Positions 26,961 to 35,697 of a stretch of DNA of 64,000 nucleotides are shown one piece after another. The stretch spans positions 186,001 through 250,000 of the forward strand of contig NZ_QVNU01000004.1 of NCBI RefSeq assembly GCF_003545715.1. The letters run 5' to 3'. A model generated the notes under the pieces. That model did not search any database and was not told the DNA's origin. It was given only the letters and a program-made list of their open reading frames with translations. How positions within the stretch are numbered: position 1 is the first letter of the stretch; each line of letters starts with the position of its first letter. Source of the DNA: Taibaiella koreensis (lineage in GTDB: Bacteria; Bacteroidota; Bacteroidia; Chitinophagales; Chitinophagaceae). The translations under genes and the position numbers were made by a program.

Positions 26961-27887
26961 ATGAATAGCGTTTTAATCACCGGTAGCTCCGGGTTCCTGG
27001 GTCGAAGGCTGATCCGGAAACTGGAAAACGAAGGTATCAGTTACCTTGCCCTTAATTCCCGCAACTGCGACTTGACCAGGGACGATTCTCTTGCTAAAGC
27101 AATAAGCAATCCCGGCGATTTCGACTATATTTTTCACTTAGCAGCCTGGACCCAGGCGGGTACCTTTTGCGATACCCACCGCGGTATCCAGTGGATCGTG
27201 AACCAGCAGATCAATACCAACATGCTGGCCTGGTGGCAGCAGCATGCCCCGCAAGCCAAAATGATCGCTCTGGGGACCAGCATAAGCTATACCGTAGAAG
27301 AGGGCCTGTCTGAAGAAAAATACATGCAGGGTATACCAACCGATAAATTCTACGCTTATGCGATGTGCAAACGTATGTTGCTGGCAGGATTGGAATGCCT
27401 CCAGCGGCAATATGGCATGCAATACCTGTACCTGGTGCCAAGCACCCTTTACGGACCCGATTATCACACAGACGGACGTCAGCTGCATTTTATTTACGAC
27501 CTCATAAGAAAGATCATTAACGGAAAGAAGCATGGAACGCCGGTAACCCTATGGGGAGATGGTGAGCAACGCCGGGAGCTGGTTTACGTCGACGACTTCG
27601 TGCAGGTGATGCTGGCTTTGAACAATAAAATAGAAAACGAAATATACAATATCGGCAGCGGTGAAGATCACTCGATCAGGGATTTTGCCAGGATCATCTG
27701 TGAAAAAACAGGCTATGACTTTAACCAGATAACTTACGATACCACACAGTATGTAGGCGCTAAAAGTAAAATACTGGCGGTAGACAAATACCGGAGTCTG
27801 CTGGGTAGAACGCTTATGAGCACAGACCTCTCGGACGGTATTGAACAAACGATAGCCTGGGTAAGATCCAGTAACCTGGTGGATTGA
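26961..27887 (+). CDS. NAD-dependent epimerase/dehydratase (4-ketoreductase-like SDR)
   Basis: This 308-residue extended SDR has the nucleotide motif TGSSGFLGR (8-16), DYIFHLAAWTQ after strand 4, the Ser of ALGTSISY, and catalytic YAMCK (YxxxK). It continues with LYGPDYHTDGRQ and ELVYVDDFVQVML. The overall texture is close to GDP-L-fucose synthase and other enzymes that reduce a 4-keto sugar. It would complete a pathway of RfbF, RfbG, C-methyltransferase, epimerase and reductase. That role is inferred; an epimerase function is the alternative. Confidence 0.87.
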   Translation: MNSVLITGSSGFLGRRLIRKLENEGISYLALNSRNCDLTRDDSLAKAISNPGDFDYIFHLAAWTQAGTFCDTHRGIQWIVNQQINTNMLAWWQQHAPQAKMIALGTSISYTVEEGLSEEKYMQGIPTDKFYAYAMCKRMLLAGLECLQRQYGMQYLYLVPSTLYGPDYHTDGRQLHFIYDLIRKIINGKKHGTPVTLWGDGEQRRELVYVDDFVQVMLALNNKIENEIYNIGSGEDHSIRDFARIICEKTGYDFNQITYDTTQYVGAKSKILAVDKYRSLLGRTLMSTDLSDGIEQTIAWVRSSNLVD

Positions 27888-27915
27888 GCCGATAATCCCT
27901 GAAAATACTTCCCGT

Positions 27916-29118
27916 ATGAGAAAGGTGATCATTATTGACGAATATCTTGTAGATAAAGGCGGACATCACTACGAGTATAACCGGGCAGTGCAGGAATTGC
28001 TACAGCAGCACGGAATCGAAACAGAGATTTATGGCAATATAAAGCTTGAGCCCCATGTAGCCCGGGAGCTTAATGCCAAACCTTACTTCAAGGGATTACC
28101 TGCCAACTTTCTGAACAGGATCCCGTTGGTAGGCCGGCTATGGAACCGGGCGACATTCTCACGCACCATGTACAGGAAGCTGGTAGCGCTATATCGCGCC
28201 GAAATCCATACAGACGCCGTCTTCTTCTATACGACCACAGTTTGGTATAACGTATTGCCGGTCGCTCTTGCCGCCTCCCGGAGCAAACAGCAAAGCCTTT
28301 TGCTATTCCGTTATCCCATTTCAGAGCTGGTGGGTATGCCCGCATTCCTTAATAAATGGGGGCTGCGTTTGTACGACTTTGCTTTCGGCAAATTGATCAA
28401 AAGTGGAAAGGCAATATTCTTTACCGACAGCAACGTCATTGCCGATGAATGCAATCATCGGTATCACTGTAACATGAGCGTGCTTCCCATACCCCATGTA
28501 AAAGAGCCCATTGTTAGCCATACGGTTGAGAAAATGCCGCCCGGCAATCGTTTCCGGCTATATGCACCGGGACCAGTAAGAGTCGAAAAAGGTATCGGGC
28601 TGATCCTTGATGCCGCTGCAAAAATGAGCCGTGAACGTCATCCCCTGCTTGACCAGATCACACTGGTAATCCAGGCCAATGCCGGCGATCAGGATCTGAA
28701 TACCGCCGTGGAAACAAGATTAAAGGAAAGTCATATCTCATATGAGCTACTCGGCAACATGAGTTCCGAAGCCTATGCGCAGCAGCTGTCGCAAGCCGAC
28801 ATTATCCTCATTCCTTATCTCGTATCCCATGGGTACAGGGCGCGTACGTCGGGTGTCCTGTCTGAGACCATAGCAGCTTGTAAACCCTTCATCACTTCCA
28901 AGGGCAGCTGGATGAATGCCCAGTCGGCAGCTTATCATACGGGCATCAGCATACCAGACAATGACCCCAATGCGTTGATCCAGGCATTGGAAACCATCAC
29001 TGAAAATTATTCAACGTTCCGGTCAGAAGCAGAGCAGGCAAAGCTAGCCTGGCTTGCCTTTCATTCCACCAACAATTTCTACAAAATACTTACTGAAGCT
29101 GTAGGGGGAAAAAGCTGA
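27916..29118 (+). CDS. GT4-type glycosyltransferase
   Basis: This 400-residue GT-B glycosyltransferase has the N-terminal IIDEYLVDKGGHHYEYNRAV with a Gly-rich acceptor loop. The C-terminal half has LYAPGPVRVEKGIGLILDA, ELLGNMSSEAYAQQLSQADI and LIPYLVSHGYRARTSGVLSE, the last being the donor-binding E-x7-E-like region. It is the last gene of the plus arm and ends 3 bases from the end of the converging flippase gene. Donor and acceptor are unknown. Confidence 0.87.
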   Translation: MRKVIIIDEYLVDKGGHHYEYNRAVQELLQQHGIETEIYGNIKLEPHVARELNAKPYFKGLPANFLNRIPLVGRLWNRATFSRTMYRKLVALYRAEIHTDAVFFYTTTVWYNVLPVALAASRSKQQSLLLFRYPISELVGMPAFLNKWGLRLYDFAFGKLIKSGKAIFFTDSNVIADECNHRYHCNMSVLPIPHVKEPIVSHTVEKMPPGNRFRLYAPGPVRVEKGIGLILDAAAKMSRERHPLLDQITLVIQANAGDQDLNTAVETRLKESHISYELLGNMSSEAYAQQLSQADIILIPYLVSHGYRARTSGVLSETIAACKPFITSKGSWMNAQSAAYHTGISIPDNDPNALIQALETITENYSTFRSEAEQAKLAWLAFHSTNNFYKILTEAVGGKS

Positions 29119-29121
29119 ATA

Positions 29122-30615
29122 TCAGAAAAGCCGTTTTTTCTTAACGACGGTCGCCAGGTACTCGTTGATATCAGGCGAAACACGCCACCACAGCAATAGC
29201 GGCGTATAGATAATTATCAGGGTGCCGGCACGGAGAAGCGCATCGACCACGGGATTGCCCAGATAAGGAATAAAATAAGCAATAAGACCGCTCACAATAC
29301 CTGCCAATATCACTTTTAAACTCTGTAGCGAAAACGGATGCAGCGCCATCTTTTTTTTGAGGAAGATCAACTTGGCTATATTGAAAATGGTCAATGCTAT
29401 GCTACTGCCCCATGCTGCGCCGTAGGCGCCATAACGGGGTATCAGTAACCAGCACAACACTACAATCAGCACGACTAATATCGCCGAAATACGGAAATTG
29501 AATTTGTAATAGATCGAAATGCTGATCATTTCTGTATTGACTCCCGTAGCCATGTCGACTGCACGTCCCAGCATTAATATGAGCGAAAGCGGAACTATTT
29601 TCTCGTATCCTTTGGGTAATATACTTGCTGCATTGTTCAGGTTTAATCCGATAATAAACGCCATCGCTACGGCGACAATGAGAATATTGATACCAGACCG
29701 ATTGAAAATATCCCTGAGCTCAGCATCATTCCGTTCTATATAGGCCCGGTTCAAAGCAGGGAATACGGCCTGTGCCATAGCCCGGTAAGGAACAGCCATC
29801 AAGCCTACTATAAAGACAGCGATGGTATAAGCCGGTACTGCCGAAACCCCGTCTTTGTCCAGCGTGGCGAGCAGAAGCCCGTCAAGATAACCGGTAAGAT
29901 ACACAGAGACGCCTACAAGCAAATGATACCAGGCAAAACGGAATATTTCTTTGTATTCTCCGCGGGTAAACACTTTCCAGCGACGCGAGAAACCAAAACC
30001 CTCCGTACGCATCGAAAGCAGCAGCAACAGTATTGCGCTGAGGACGTAGCCCAGCACGGTAAGCACGATAAAGCCATGAAACCGGATCAGCTGCCAATAC
30101 AAGGCGCCCAGCGCAAGCAGGTTACATACTCTTAAAAACACTTCACGCATCACCAGGCCCTGCGCCGACTTGTGCTGCGATATCATATAGGCCTCCAATA
30201 AGGTAAGATAGCCCCAGGCGAGCACCAGTAAGGCTACCCAGCCATAGTAGTCACTGAAGTAAGCCCTGTCCTGAGGTTTGAACATCGCAACGATCTCGGC
30301 TTTAAAACCCAGGTAAAAAGGCAGCAGGCACAACGCCATCAGCAAAGGCGCCAGGAAACACAGGCTAATAAGCACCTTTTTCCGTTCATCTCTTTTTTCG
30401 TAGCGTTGGGTAAATGTCTGCATCACACTTGCAGCGCCCATCAGGATACAGATCATCGAAATTACACCCACCGTAATAAGCGTTCTCGAAAAGCCGAACT
30501 GCTGTTTATCCTGACTGAAGACCTGCGCTGTAAAATAAGTCGCCACTGCACCGATAAGATTACCGGTAAAGATGACTATGGTCGACTTAATGGACTGCCT
30601 GAATACAATACCCAT
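29122..30615 (-). CDS. Wzx-like oligosaccharide flippase
   Basis: This 497-residue inner-membrane protein has about 14 hydrophobic helices and no signal peptide. The N-terminus (FRQSIKSTIVIFTGNLIGAV) and alternating helix/loop texture fit the polysaccharide-specific MOP/MVF superfamily (Wzx/RfbX). Such proteins move undecaprenyl-linked oligosaccharides across the inner membrane. It is the last gene of the minus arm, one base after kdsA, and is the likely exporter for the glycan made by both arms. No Wzy polymerase or ligase was recognised in the window. Confidence 0.9.
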   Translation of the reverse strand: MGIVFRQSIKSTIVIFTGNLIGAVATYFTAQVFSQDKQQFGFSRTLITVGVISMICILMGAASVMQTFTQRYEKRDERKKVLISLCFLAPLLMALCLLPFYLGFKAEIVAMFKPQDRAYFSDYYGWVALLVLAWGYLTLLEAYMISQHKSAQGLVMREVFLRVCNLLALGALYWQLIRFHGFIVLTVLGYVLSAILLLLLSMRTEGFGFSRRWKVFTRGEYKEIFRFAWYHLLVGVSVYLTGYLDGLLLATLDKDGVSAVPAYTIAVFIVGLMAVPYRAMAQAVFPALNRAYIERNDAELRDIFNRSGINILIVAVAMAFIIGLNLNNAASILPKGYEKIVPLSLILMLGRAVDMATGVNTEMISISIYYKFNFRISAILVVLIVVLCWLLIPRYGAYGAAWGSSIALTIFNIAKLIFLKKKMALHPFSLQSLKVILAGIVSGLIAYFIPYLGNPVVDALLRAGTLIIIYTPLLLWWRVSPDINEYLATVVKKKRLF

Positions 30616-30616
30616 C

Positions 30617-31444
30617 TTACCCTATTTTCTTTACGGCTTCTCTTAGTATGCTTAGCTTTTGCATCAGGCCTTCGAGGAGGTCGAGGTGCAGCATATTGGC
30701 GCCGTCAGATTTTGCGTTTTTCGGATCGGGATGGGTTTCGATGAACAGGCCGTCGGCCCCTACTGCTATGGCTGCACGGGCAATCGTTTCGATCATCGCG
30801 GGATTACCGCCGGTTACACCACTGGTCTGGTTGGGCTGCTGCAGCGAATGCGTGCAATCCATTACCACTGGCACACCCATGGCGCTCATCGTGGGAATAC
30901 CGCGATAGTCGACCACCAGGTCCTGGTAGCCAAAGGTTGTTCCTCTGTCGGTAAGGATCACTTTATCGTTCCCGCTTTGCTGAATCTTATCCACGGCAAA
31001 CTGCATCGACTCGGGAGCCAGGAACTGCCCTTTCTTTACATTCACATGTTTGCCTGTCTCTGCCGCTGCTACCAGGATATCTGTTTGCCGGCACAGGAAT
31101 GCCGGTATCTGCAATACATCTACATAGGCAGCAGCCATACCAGCCTCATTGGCTGCATGAATATCAGTAACCACCGGCACGCCAAAGGTGTCTCTTACTT
31201 TGGCCAGTATCTTCAGCGCCTTTTCATCGCCGATGCCGGTAAAGCTATCCAGACGTGTACGGTTAGCTTTGCGATAAGAACCTTTGAACACAAGGGGTAT
31301 ACCCAGCTTGCCGGTGATCTTTACGATGCGTTCTGCTATTTGCAGCACTATTTCTTCTCCTTCCACCGCACAAGGGCCGGCCATCAGGAAAAATTGTGTT
31401 GCATTGCTTTTTTGATTAAACAAGGTATGAGGTTCCATAGCCAT
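30617..31444 (-). CDS. kdsA: 3-deoxy-8-phosphooctulonate synthase (Kdo-8-P synthase)
   Basis: This enzyme condenses arabinose-5-phosphate and phosphoenolpyruvate to Kdo-8-phosphate, the first committed step of the LPS inner-core sugar Kdo. At 275 residues it is full length. Signatures are MAGPCAVEGEE near the N-terminus, VFKGSYRKANRTRLDSFTGI for PEP binding, TDIHAANEAGMAA, IPAFLCRQTDIL and the C-terminal IETHPDPKNAKSDG. It shares a short operon with rfbF, rfbG, miaE and the flippase. Confidence 0.97.
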   Translation of the reverse strand: MAMEPHTLFNQKSNATQFFLMAGPCAVEGEEIVLQIAERIVKITGKLGIPLVFKGSYRKANRTRLDSFTGIGDEKALKILAKVRDTFGVPVVTDIHAANEAGMAAAYVDVLQIPAFLCRQTDILVAAAETGKHVNVKKGQFLAPESMQFAVDKIQQSGNDKVILTDRGTTFGYQDLVVDYRGIPTMSAMGVPVVMDCTHSLQQPNQTSGVTGGNPAMIETIARAAIAVGADGLFIETHPDPKNAKSDGANMLHLDLLEGLMQKLSILREAVKKIG

Positions 31445-31478
31445 TAATATAAAGAGGGAAAATGTTGCGGAGAGAAGA

Positions 31479-32081
31479 TCAGTGCATACGGTCGCCCCGG
31501 GGCTTCAGCTCCTTAAGGATGTTCTTTTCAATATGCAGCCAATCGAGCCAGGTTTGCCTTACCAGGGCTTCATCGAAATAAACTTTGGCCAGGTCAAGGA
31601 ATAAGCGGTAGTGTCCTGCCTCCGAAACCATGAACTTATGATAAAAATGGCGCAGCGCTTCTTCTTCGATATGCAGGCTCAGCAGGCGAAAGCGCTCACA
31701 GCTACGGGCTTCGATAAGGGCACATATCATCAGCTTGTGGAGCAGGCGTACTTCACCCGAAATATTCTTCGGCTCATGCTGCAGCAGCTGGTTTACATAT
31801 TCATCTTTGCGCTGCTTGCCCAGACTGAGGCCGCGTTTCTTCAGCTCGGCCAGTACCATTCTGAAATGCCCCCACTCCTCGGTAACCACCGGCGCCAGTG
31901 CTTCCACCAGCTCCATCTTCTCCGGATAACGCTGGATAAGCGAAATGAATTGCGTCGCCGCTTTTTGTTCGCAAAAAGCGTGATCGGTAAGAATATCCTG
32001 CAGGGATATAGCCGCAATATCGACCCAGCGCGGATCGGTAGGCAGCTTCAATCCCAGTATTGTATTTTCTGTAGAACTCAT
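31479..32081 (-). CDS. miaE: tRNA-(ms2io6A)-hydroxylase
   Basis: MiaE is a ferritin-like diiron monooxygenase that hydroxylates the isopentenyl group of ms2i6A at position 37 of tRNAs. This 200-residue protein has the expected iron ligands in helices: VTEEWGHFRMVL (ExxH), IEARSCERFRLL (E) and SEAGHYRLFLDLA (ExxH). It is embedded between rfbG (8 bases upstream) and kdsA in an LPS-type operon, an odd place for a tRNA-modification gene. Assignment is firm on the iron-binding pattern and length. Confidence 0.92.
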   Translation of the reverse strand: MSSTENTILGLKLPTDPRWVDIAAISLQDILTDHAFCEQKAATQFISLIQRYPEKMELVEALAPVVTEEWGHFRMVLAELKKRGLSLGKQRKDEYVNQLLQHEPKNISGEVRLLHKLMICALIEARSCERFRLLSLHIEEEALRHFYHKFMVSEAGHYRLFLDLAKVYFDEALVRQTWLDWLHIEKNILKELKPRGDRMH

Positions 32082-32089
32082 AACAATAA

Positions 32090-33178
32090 CTATTGGCTAT
32101 CGACAGCCGTTACCGGCGCCAGATAGGCTTCAATCTGCGCCCGGCATTTTTCCGCTGCGCTATGTTCTTTATCGGCATACCAGGCAGCCGTCATGTGTAC
32201 TGCTTCAGAGGCCGTGTAACGGGGCTTCTGCCCCAGGGCTTCATAAATTTTATGATTGTCCAGCATCAGCAGCCGGGCCTCGTGTGGCTGGCCTGCATTG
32301 CCTTCGATATGATAGCTGCCCTTCCCGTAAGCTTCAATAAACTGCCGGGTCACGGTTTCAACATCCAACACATCTTCTTTATCGGGACCTATATTGTAAG
32401 CAGCGGCATAGCTGGCCCTGTCGGCAGTCATCTTCTCTGCCAGCAGCAGGTAGGCAACCAAAGGCTCCAGCACATGCTGCCAGGGACGCACAGCGGCGGG
32501 GTTGCGCAGCATTACCGGTTCGTTCCGTTCTATCGCTCTTACAATATCGGGAATAATACGGTCGGCCGCATAATCGCCACCGCCGATCACATTACCCGCC
32601 CGCACCGATGCGATCGATTTATGATGTGTCGCTACATGGTCCGGGTTGAAAAAGGAGCGGCGATAAGACGCAATGGCAATCTCAGCTGCTGCTTTGCTTG
32701 CTGAATAAGGATCGTAACCGCCCAACTTTTCCTCCTCACCAAAGGGCAACCCCTTCTCATTATTCTCATATACCTTATCGGTGGTCACCATAATACCTGT
32801 GCAAGGCTTTTCCAGACTGCGCATAGCCTCCAGCACATTGATTGTTCCCATTACATTCACATCGAAGGTATACACAGGCTCCTGGTAGCTGCGTCGTACC
32901 AGGGGCTGCGCCGCAAGATGAAAGACATAATCGGGTTCGAAGCGTACAATCTCACCCTTCAGCAGTTGACTGTCCCGTACATCGCCTATCACCGAGGCAT
33001 AGCATAGCTTATCGCCGTTGATCTGGTTATAGAGATCCTTTTCCTCCTCCGGCGCCAGGGCATAGCCTTTTACGTCGGCGCCGAAATAATCCAGCAGCTG
33101 CAGCAGCCAGGCACCTTTGAATCCGGTATGGCCCGTAAGGAATACTTTTTTATTTCTGAAGGTTGCATCTAATGACAT
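32090..33178 (-). CDS. rfbG: CDP-glucose 4,6-dehydratase
   Basis: RfbG converts CDP-D-glucose to CDP-4-keto-6-deoxy-D-glucose. This 362-residue extended SDR shows TGHTGFKGAWLLQLL for NAD binding, FHLAAQPLVRRSY, VTTDKVYENNE with the dehydratase-type Thr/Asp region, and the catalytic YSASKAAAEIA. SVRAGNVIGGGDYAADRIIPD follows, with RPWQHVLEPLVAYLLLAEK, both typical of RfbG rather than RmlB. It follows rfbF by 36 bases and supplies the keto sugar that the C-methyltransferase on the other arm could use. No rfbH (3-dehydrase) is visible, so the 3-hydroxyl is probably kept. Confidence 0.94.
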   Translation of the reverse strand: MSLDATFRNKKVFLTGHTGFKGAWLLQLLDYFGADVKGYALAPEEEKDLYNQINGDKLCYASVIGDVRDSQLLKGEIVRFEPDYVFHLAAQPLVRRSYQEPVYTFDVNVMGTINVLEAMRSLEKPCTGIMVTTDKVYENNEKGLPFGEEEKLGGYDPYSASKAAAEIAIASYRRSFFNPDHVATHHKSIASVRAGNVIGGGDYAADRIIPDIVRAIERNEPVMLRNPAAVRPWQHVLEPLVAYLLLAEKMTADRASYAAAYNIGPDKEDVLDVETVTRQFIEAYGKGSYHIEGNAGQPHEARLLMLDNHKIYEALGQKPRYTASEAVHMTAAWYADKEHSAAEKCRAQIEAYLAPVTAVDSQ

Positions 33179-33214
33179 ACTGATCCTTTATTTCATCCTG
33201 TAACGTCGATATTT

Positions 33215-33988
33215 TTACCATTTCTTCCATGCCGGACTGCCTTCCCACATCTGTTCCAGCTCTTCCTTATCGCGTAGCGTATCCATACACTTCCAGAAAT
33301 CATGGTGTTTATAAGCGCCTATTTGTCCGGCAGCAGCCAGGCGATCCATAGGATCTCGCTCCCACATCACATCGTCCATGTCGCCTTCAAGATAATCTTT
33401 GATTCCCGGATTGATGACAAAAAAGCCACCATTGATCCAGGTACCGCTGTCTTCAGGCTTTTCTTCAAAAGAATCGATAGTACCGTTCTCCTGCATTTTA
33501 ATCACGCCAAAGCGGCTGGTAGCCTGTATCGCCGTCATAGTGCATACTTTACCGCTTTCGCGATGGAAGGTCAGTAGCTCATCCATATTCACATCGCTTA
33601 CGCCATCGCCATAGGTAAGCATGAAAGGTTCATTATTGGTATAGGGCAATACCCGTTTCAGGCGTCCTGCCGTCATGGTGTCCAGGCCGGTCTCGATCAG
33701 CGAGATCTTGAAGGGCTCCGCATTATTCTGCAGTATTTCCATGGAATTATTGCCCAGGTCGACCATCATGTCGGCGTTGTGCAGAAAATAATTGGCAAAA
33801 TACTCTTTGATGATCCAGCCTTTGTACCCCAGGCAGATAATAAATTCGGTATGTCCGTAGGCAGCATATATCTTCATAATATGCCACAGAATGGGCTTGC
33901 CCCCGATCTCGATCATCGGCTTGGGCCGTAATATGGACTCTTCGGAGATGCGGGTTCCGCGGCCTCCGGCAAAAATGACAACTTTCAT
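33215..33988 (-). CDS. rfbF: Glucose-1-phosphate cytidylyltransferase
   Basis: RfbF makes CDP-glucose from CTP and glucose-1-phosphate, entry to CDP-deoxysugars. The 257-residue protein begins MKVVIFAGGRGTRISEES, the nucleotide-binding G-x-G-T-R loop. It continues with LRPKPMIEIGGKPILWHIMK, LTYGDGVSDVNM (metal site) and EKPEDSGTWINGGFFV. I chose ATG 33988 because the family start is right there and a TATATTTG element lies 37 bases upstream; a 47-codon extension would cross that element. It is the first gene of the minus arm. Confidence 0.94.
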   Translation of the reverse strand: MKVVIFAGGRGTRISEESILRPKPMIEIGGKPILWHIMKIYAAYGHTEFIICLGYKGWIIKEYFANYFLHNADMMVDLGNNSMEILQNNAEPFKISLIETGLDTMTAGRLKRVLPYTNNEPFMLTYGDGVSDVNMDELLTFHRESGKVCTMTAIQATSRFGVIKMQENGTIDSFEEKPEDSGTWINGGFFVINPGIKDYLEGDMDDVMWERDPMDRLAAAGQIGAYKHHDFWKCMDTLRDKEELEQMWEGSPAWKKW

Positions 33989-34024
33989 CCGAAAATTTAA
34001 TTGACAGGCATGGTCTTCAATGCG

Positions 34025-34032
34025 CAAATATA
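34025..34032 (-). promoter_or_regulatory. Candidate -7 element for the rfbF operon
   Basis: Read on the minus strand this is TATATTTG (TAnnTTTG). It would give a leader of about 30 bases before rfbF. No clear -33 partner is present. Confidence 0.4.
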
Positions 34033-34166
34033 GGAAAGAAAAGCCTGTTCCTTTATGGAATTTCACCAAATCGATCATCTTCATATTAGGGGGAAGCCGG
34101 CAACCGGCAGCACGCTTGTCCGTTGGCATACCTGTAGTTTGTACACGCTTTTTGCCATGCTTTTAT

Positions 34167-34174
34167 TAGCTTTG
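34167..34174 (+). promoter_or_regulatory. Candidate -7 element for the EnvC-like gene
   Basis: TAGCTTTG fits TAnnTTTG and lies 30 bases before the ATG at 34204. TTTG sequences upstream are not at a standard distance. Confidence 0.35.
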
Positions 34175-34203
34175 CTCTTTGCCCTAAAACAGAGAATCTT
34201 TTC

Positions 34204-35697
34204 ATGCGTCTATATATCCTTTCTTTTTTCCTGCTGCTCGGCGTCACGCAGGCGCAGGCACAGCAACCCACCCGCAGCGAGCTTGAAAAACGCAGGGCCA
34301 ACCTGCTGGAAGAGATAAACAGTACCCAGCAACAGCTGGAAGCGACCAAGCAGGATAAAAAAGCGACCATGAGCGAGCTAAAGGCGCTTACCGCCAAGCT
34401 GGAGGCCCGCCAAAAACTGATCGGCAATATTAATGCGGAACTGTCCAACATTGATGGCAGCATCCAGTTTTCGGCACAGGAGATCAATACGCTCAACAGC
34501 AACCTCGACAAGCTGAAGGCAAGCTATGCTCAATCGATCCGCTATGCCTATAAGCACCGTACCAGCCAGAATATGATGGCCTTCCTGTTTTCGGCCAACG
34601 ATTTCAACGATGCCATCAGGCGCATGCAATACCTGCGCAAATATCGCGATTACCGCAAAGAGCAGGCCGACAAGATCCGTGTTACCCAGGTGCAGCTGAA
34701 GCAAAAGATCGGCGTGCTCAATACGCAAAAGACCCAGAAAGGCAAGCTGCTGCAAACGGAAGAAGTACAGAAAAACGAGATACAGGCCGAGACCCAGCAG
34801 ACCAATCAGCTGGTAACCGAGCTGAAGGGCCGGGAAAAAGAGCTGGTGGCCCAGATCCAGCAAAACCAGAAGATGGCACGCAAGCTGGAAGCCTCTATAC
34901 GGGACCAGATCAGACGTGAGATCGAACTGGCCCGTAAGAAAGCGGAAGAAGAAGCCCGCCGCAAAGCCGCCGAAGAGGCAGCTCTGGCCCGTAAGAGAGC
35001 CGCCGAGGAAGAAGCCCGCCGCAAGGCTGCTGCTGCCCAGCAAGCCGCCCGCAACAACGACGGCAACACTTACCAGGCCGGCAGCCAAACGGTAACGCTC
35101 AATACCGGAAGACCATCTTCAACAGGCAACAATGCTTCCAAACCGGCGACAACCGGCAATAGTAAACCTGCAGCCACCACTTCGGAGCCTTCCCGGCCGG
35201 CATACACGCCACCGCCCGTAGCATCGGTGGAAAAGCCTTCCTACAAGCTGAGCCTTACACCGGAAGTACAGGCGCTGTCCAACAATTTTGCCGCCAACCG
35301 TGGTCGCCTGCCCTGGCCAGTCGAAAAAGGTTTTATATCGGGCAATTATGGCAAGCACCCCAATAAGCTTTTCCCTAGTGTTATCGAGAATAATATCGGC
35401 ATCGATATCACCACAGGCGAAGGTGCTTCGGTAAGAGCGGTATACGAAGGCGTAGTGCGTACAGTAGCCAATATTAACGGCATCATGGTCATGGTGAGCC
35501 ATGGCGAATTCTTTACCGTGTACAGCAACCTGGCTTCGGCTTCCGTACGCGAGGGCGATCATGTCAGCGCCAAGCAGGTTATAGGCCGTGCCGGTAAAAA
35601 TGATGATGGTGAAAACATGCTCAACTTCCAGGTATGGAAAGTAGGGGCCAACAATAGCCCGGCCTCCGTCAATCCATCGGACTGGATCGCACGATAA
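34204..35697 (+). CDS. EnvC-like murein hydrolase activator with degenerate LytM domain
   Basis: This 497-residue periplasmic protein has signal peptide MRLYILSFFLLLGVTQAQAQ and a long coiled coil (about 23-285, rich in Gln/Lys/Glu, with an Ala/Arg/Glu repeat tract near 245-285). A low-complexity Thr/Ser/Pro/Ala linker (about 285-350) follows, and a C-terminal M23/LytM domain (about 375-497). The zinc-site H-x-x-x-D is replaced: Asn397 stands for His in ENNIGID (395-401). The H-x-H site reads VYSNL rather than YAHL. Loss of both points to an activator of amidases rather than an endopeptidase, as in E. coli EnvC. This is strong inference from residues. Confidence 0.88.
   Translation: MRLYILSFFLLLGVTQAQAQQPTRSELEKRRANLLEEINSTQQQLEATKQDKKATMSELKALTAKLEARQKLIGNINAELSNIDGSIQFSAQEINTLNSNLDKLKASYAQSIRYAYKHRTSQNMMAFLFSANDFNDAIRRMQYLRKYRDYRKEQADKIRVTQVQLKQKIGVLNTQKTQKGKLLQTEEVQKNEIQAETQQTNQLVTELKGREKELVAQIQQNQKMARKLEASIRDQIRREIELARKKAEEEARRKAAEEAALARKRAAEEEARRKAAAAQQAARNNDGNTYQAGSQTVTLNTGRPSSTGNNASKPATTGNSKPAATTSEPSRPAYTPPPVASVEKPSYKLSLTPEVQALSNNFAANRGRLPWPVEKGFISGNYGKHPNKLFPSVIENNIGIDITTGEGASVRAVYEGVVRTVANINGIMVMVSHGEFFTVYSNLASASVREGDHVSAKQVIGRAGKNDDGENMLNFQVWKVGANNSPASVNPSDWIAR

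Noticed and set aside
34204-35697. Active M23 endopeptidase
   Set aside because: Both zinc-binding motifs are replaced, so the activator call was preferred.
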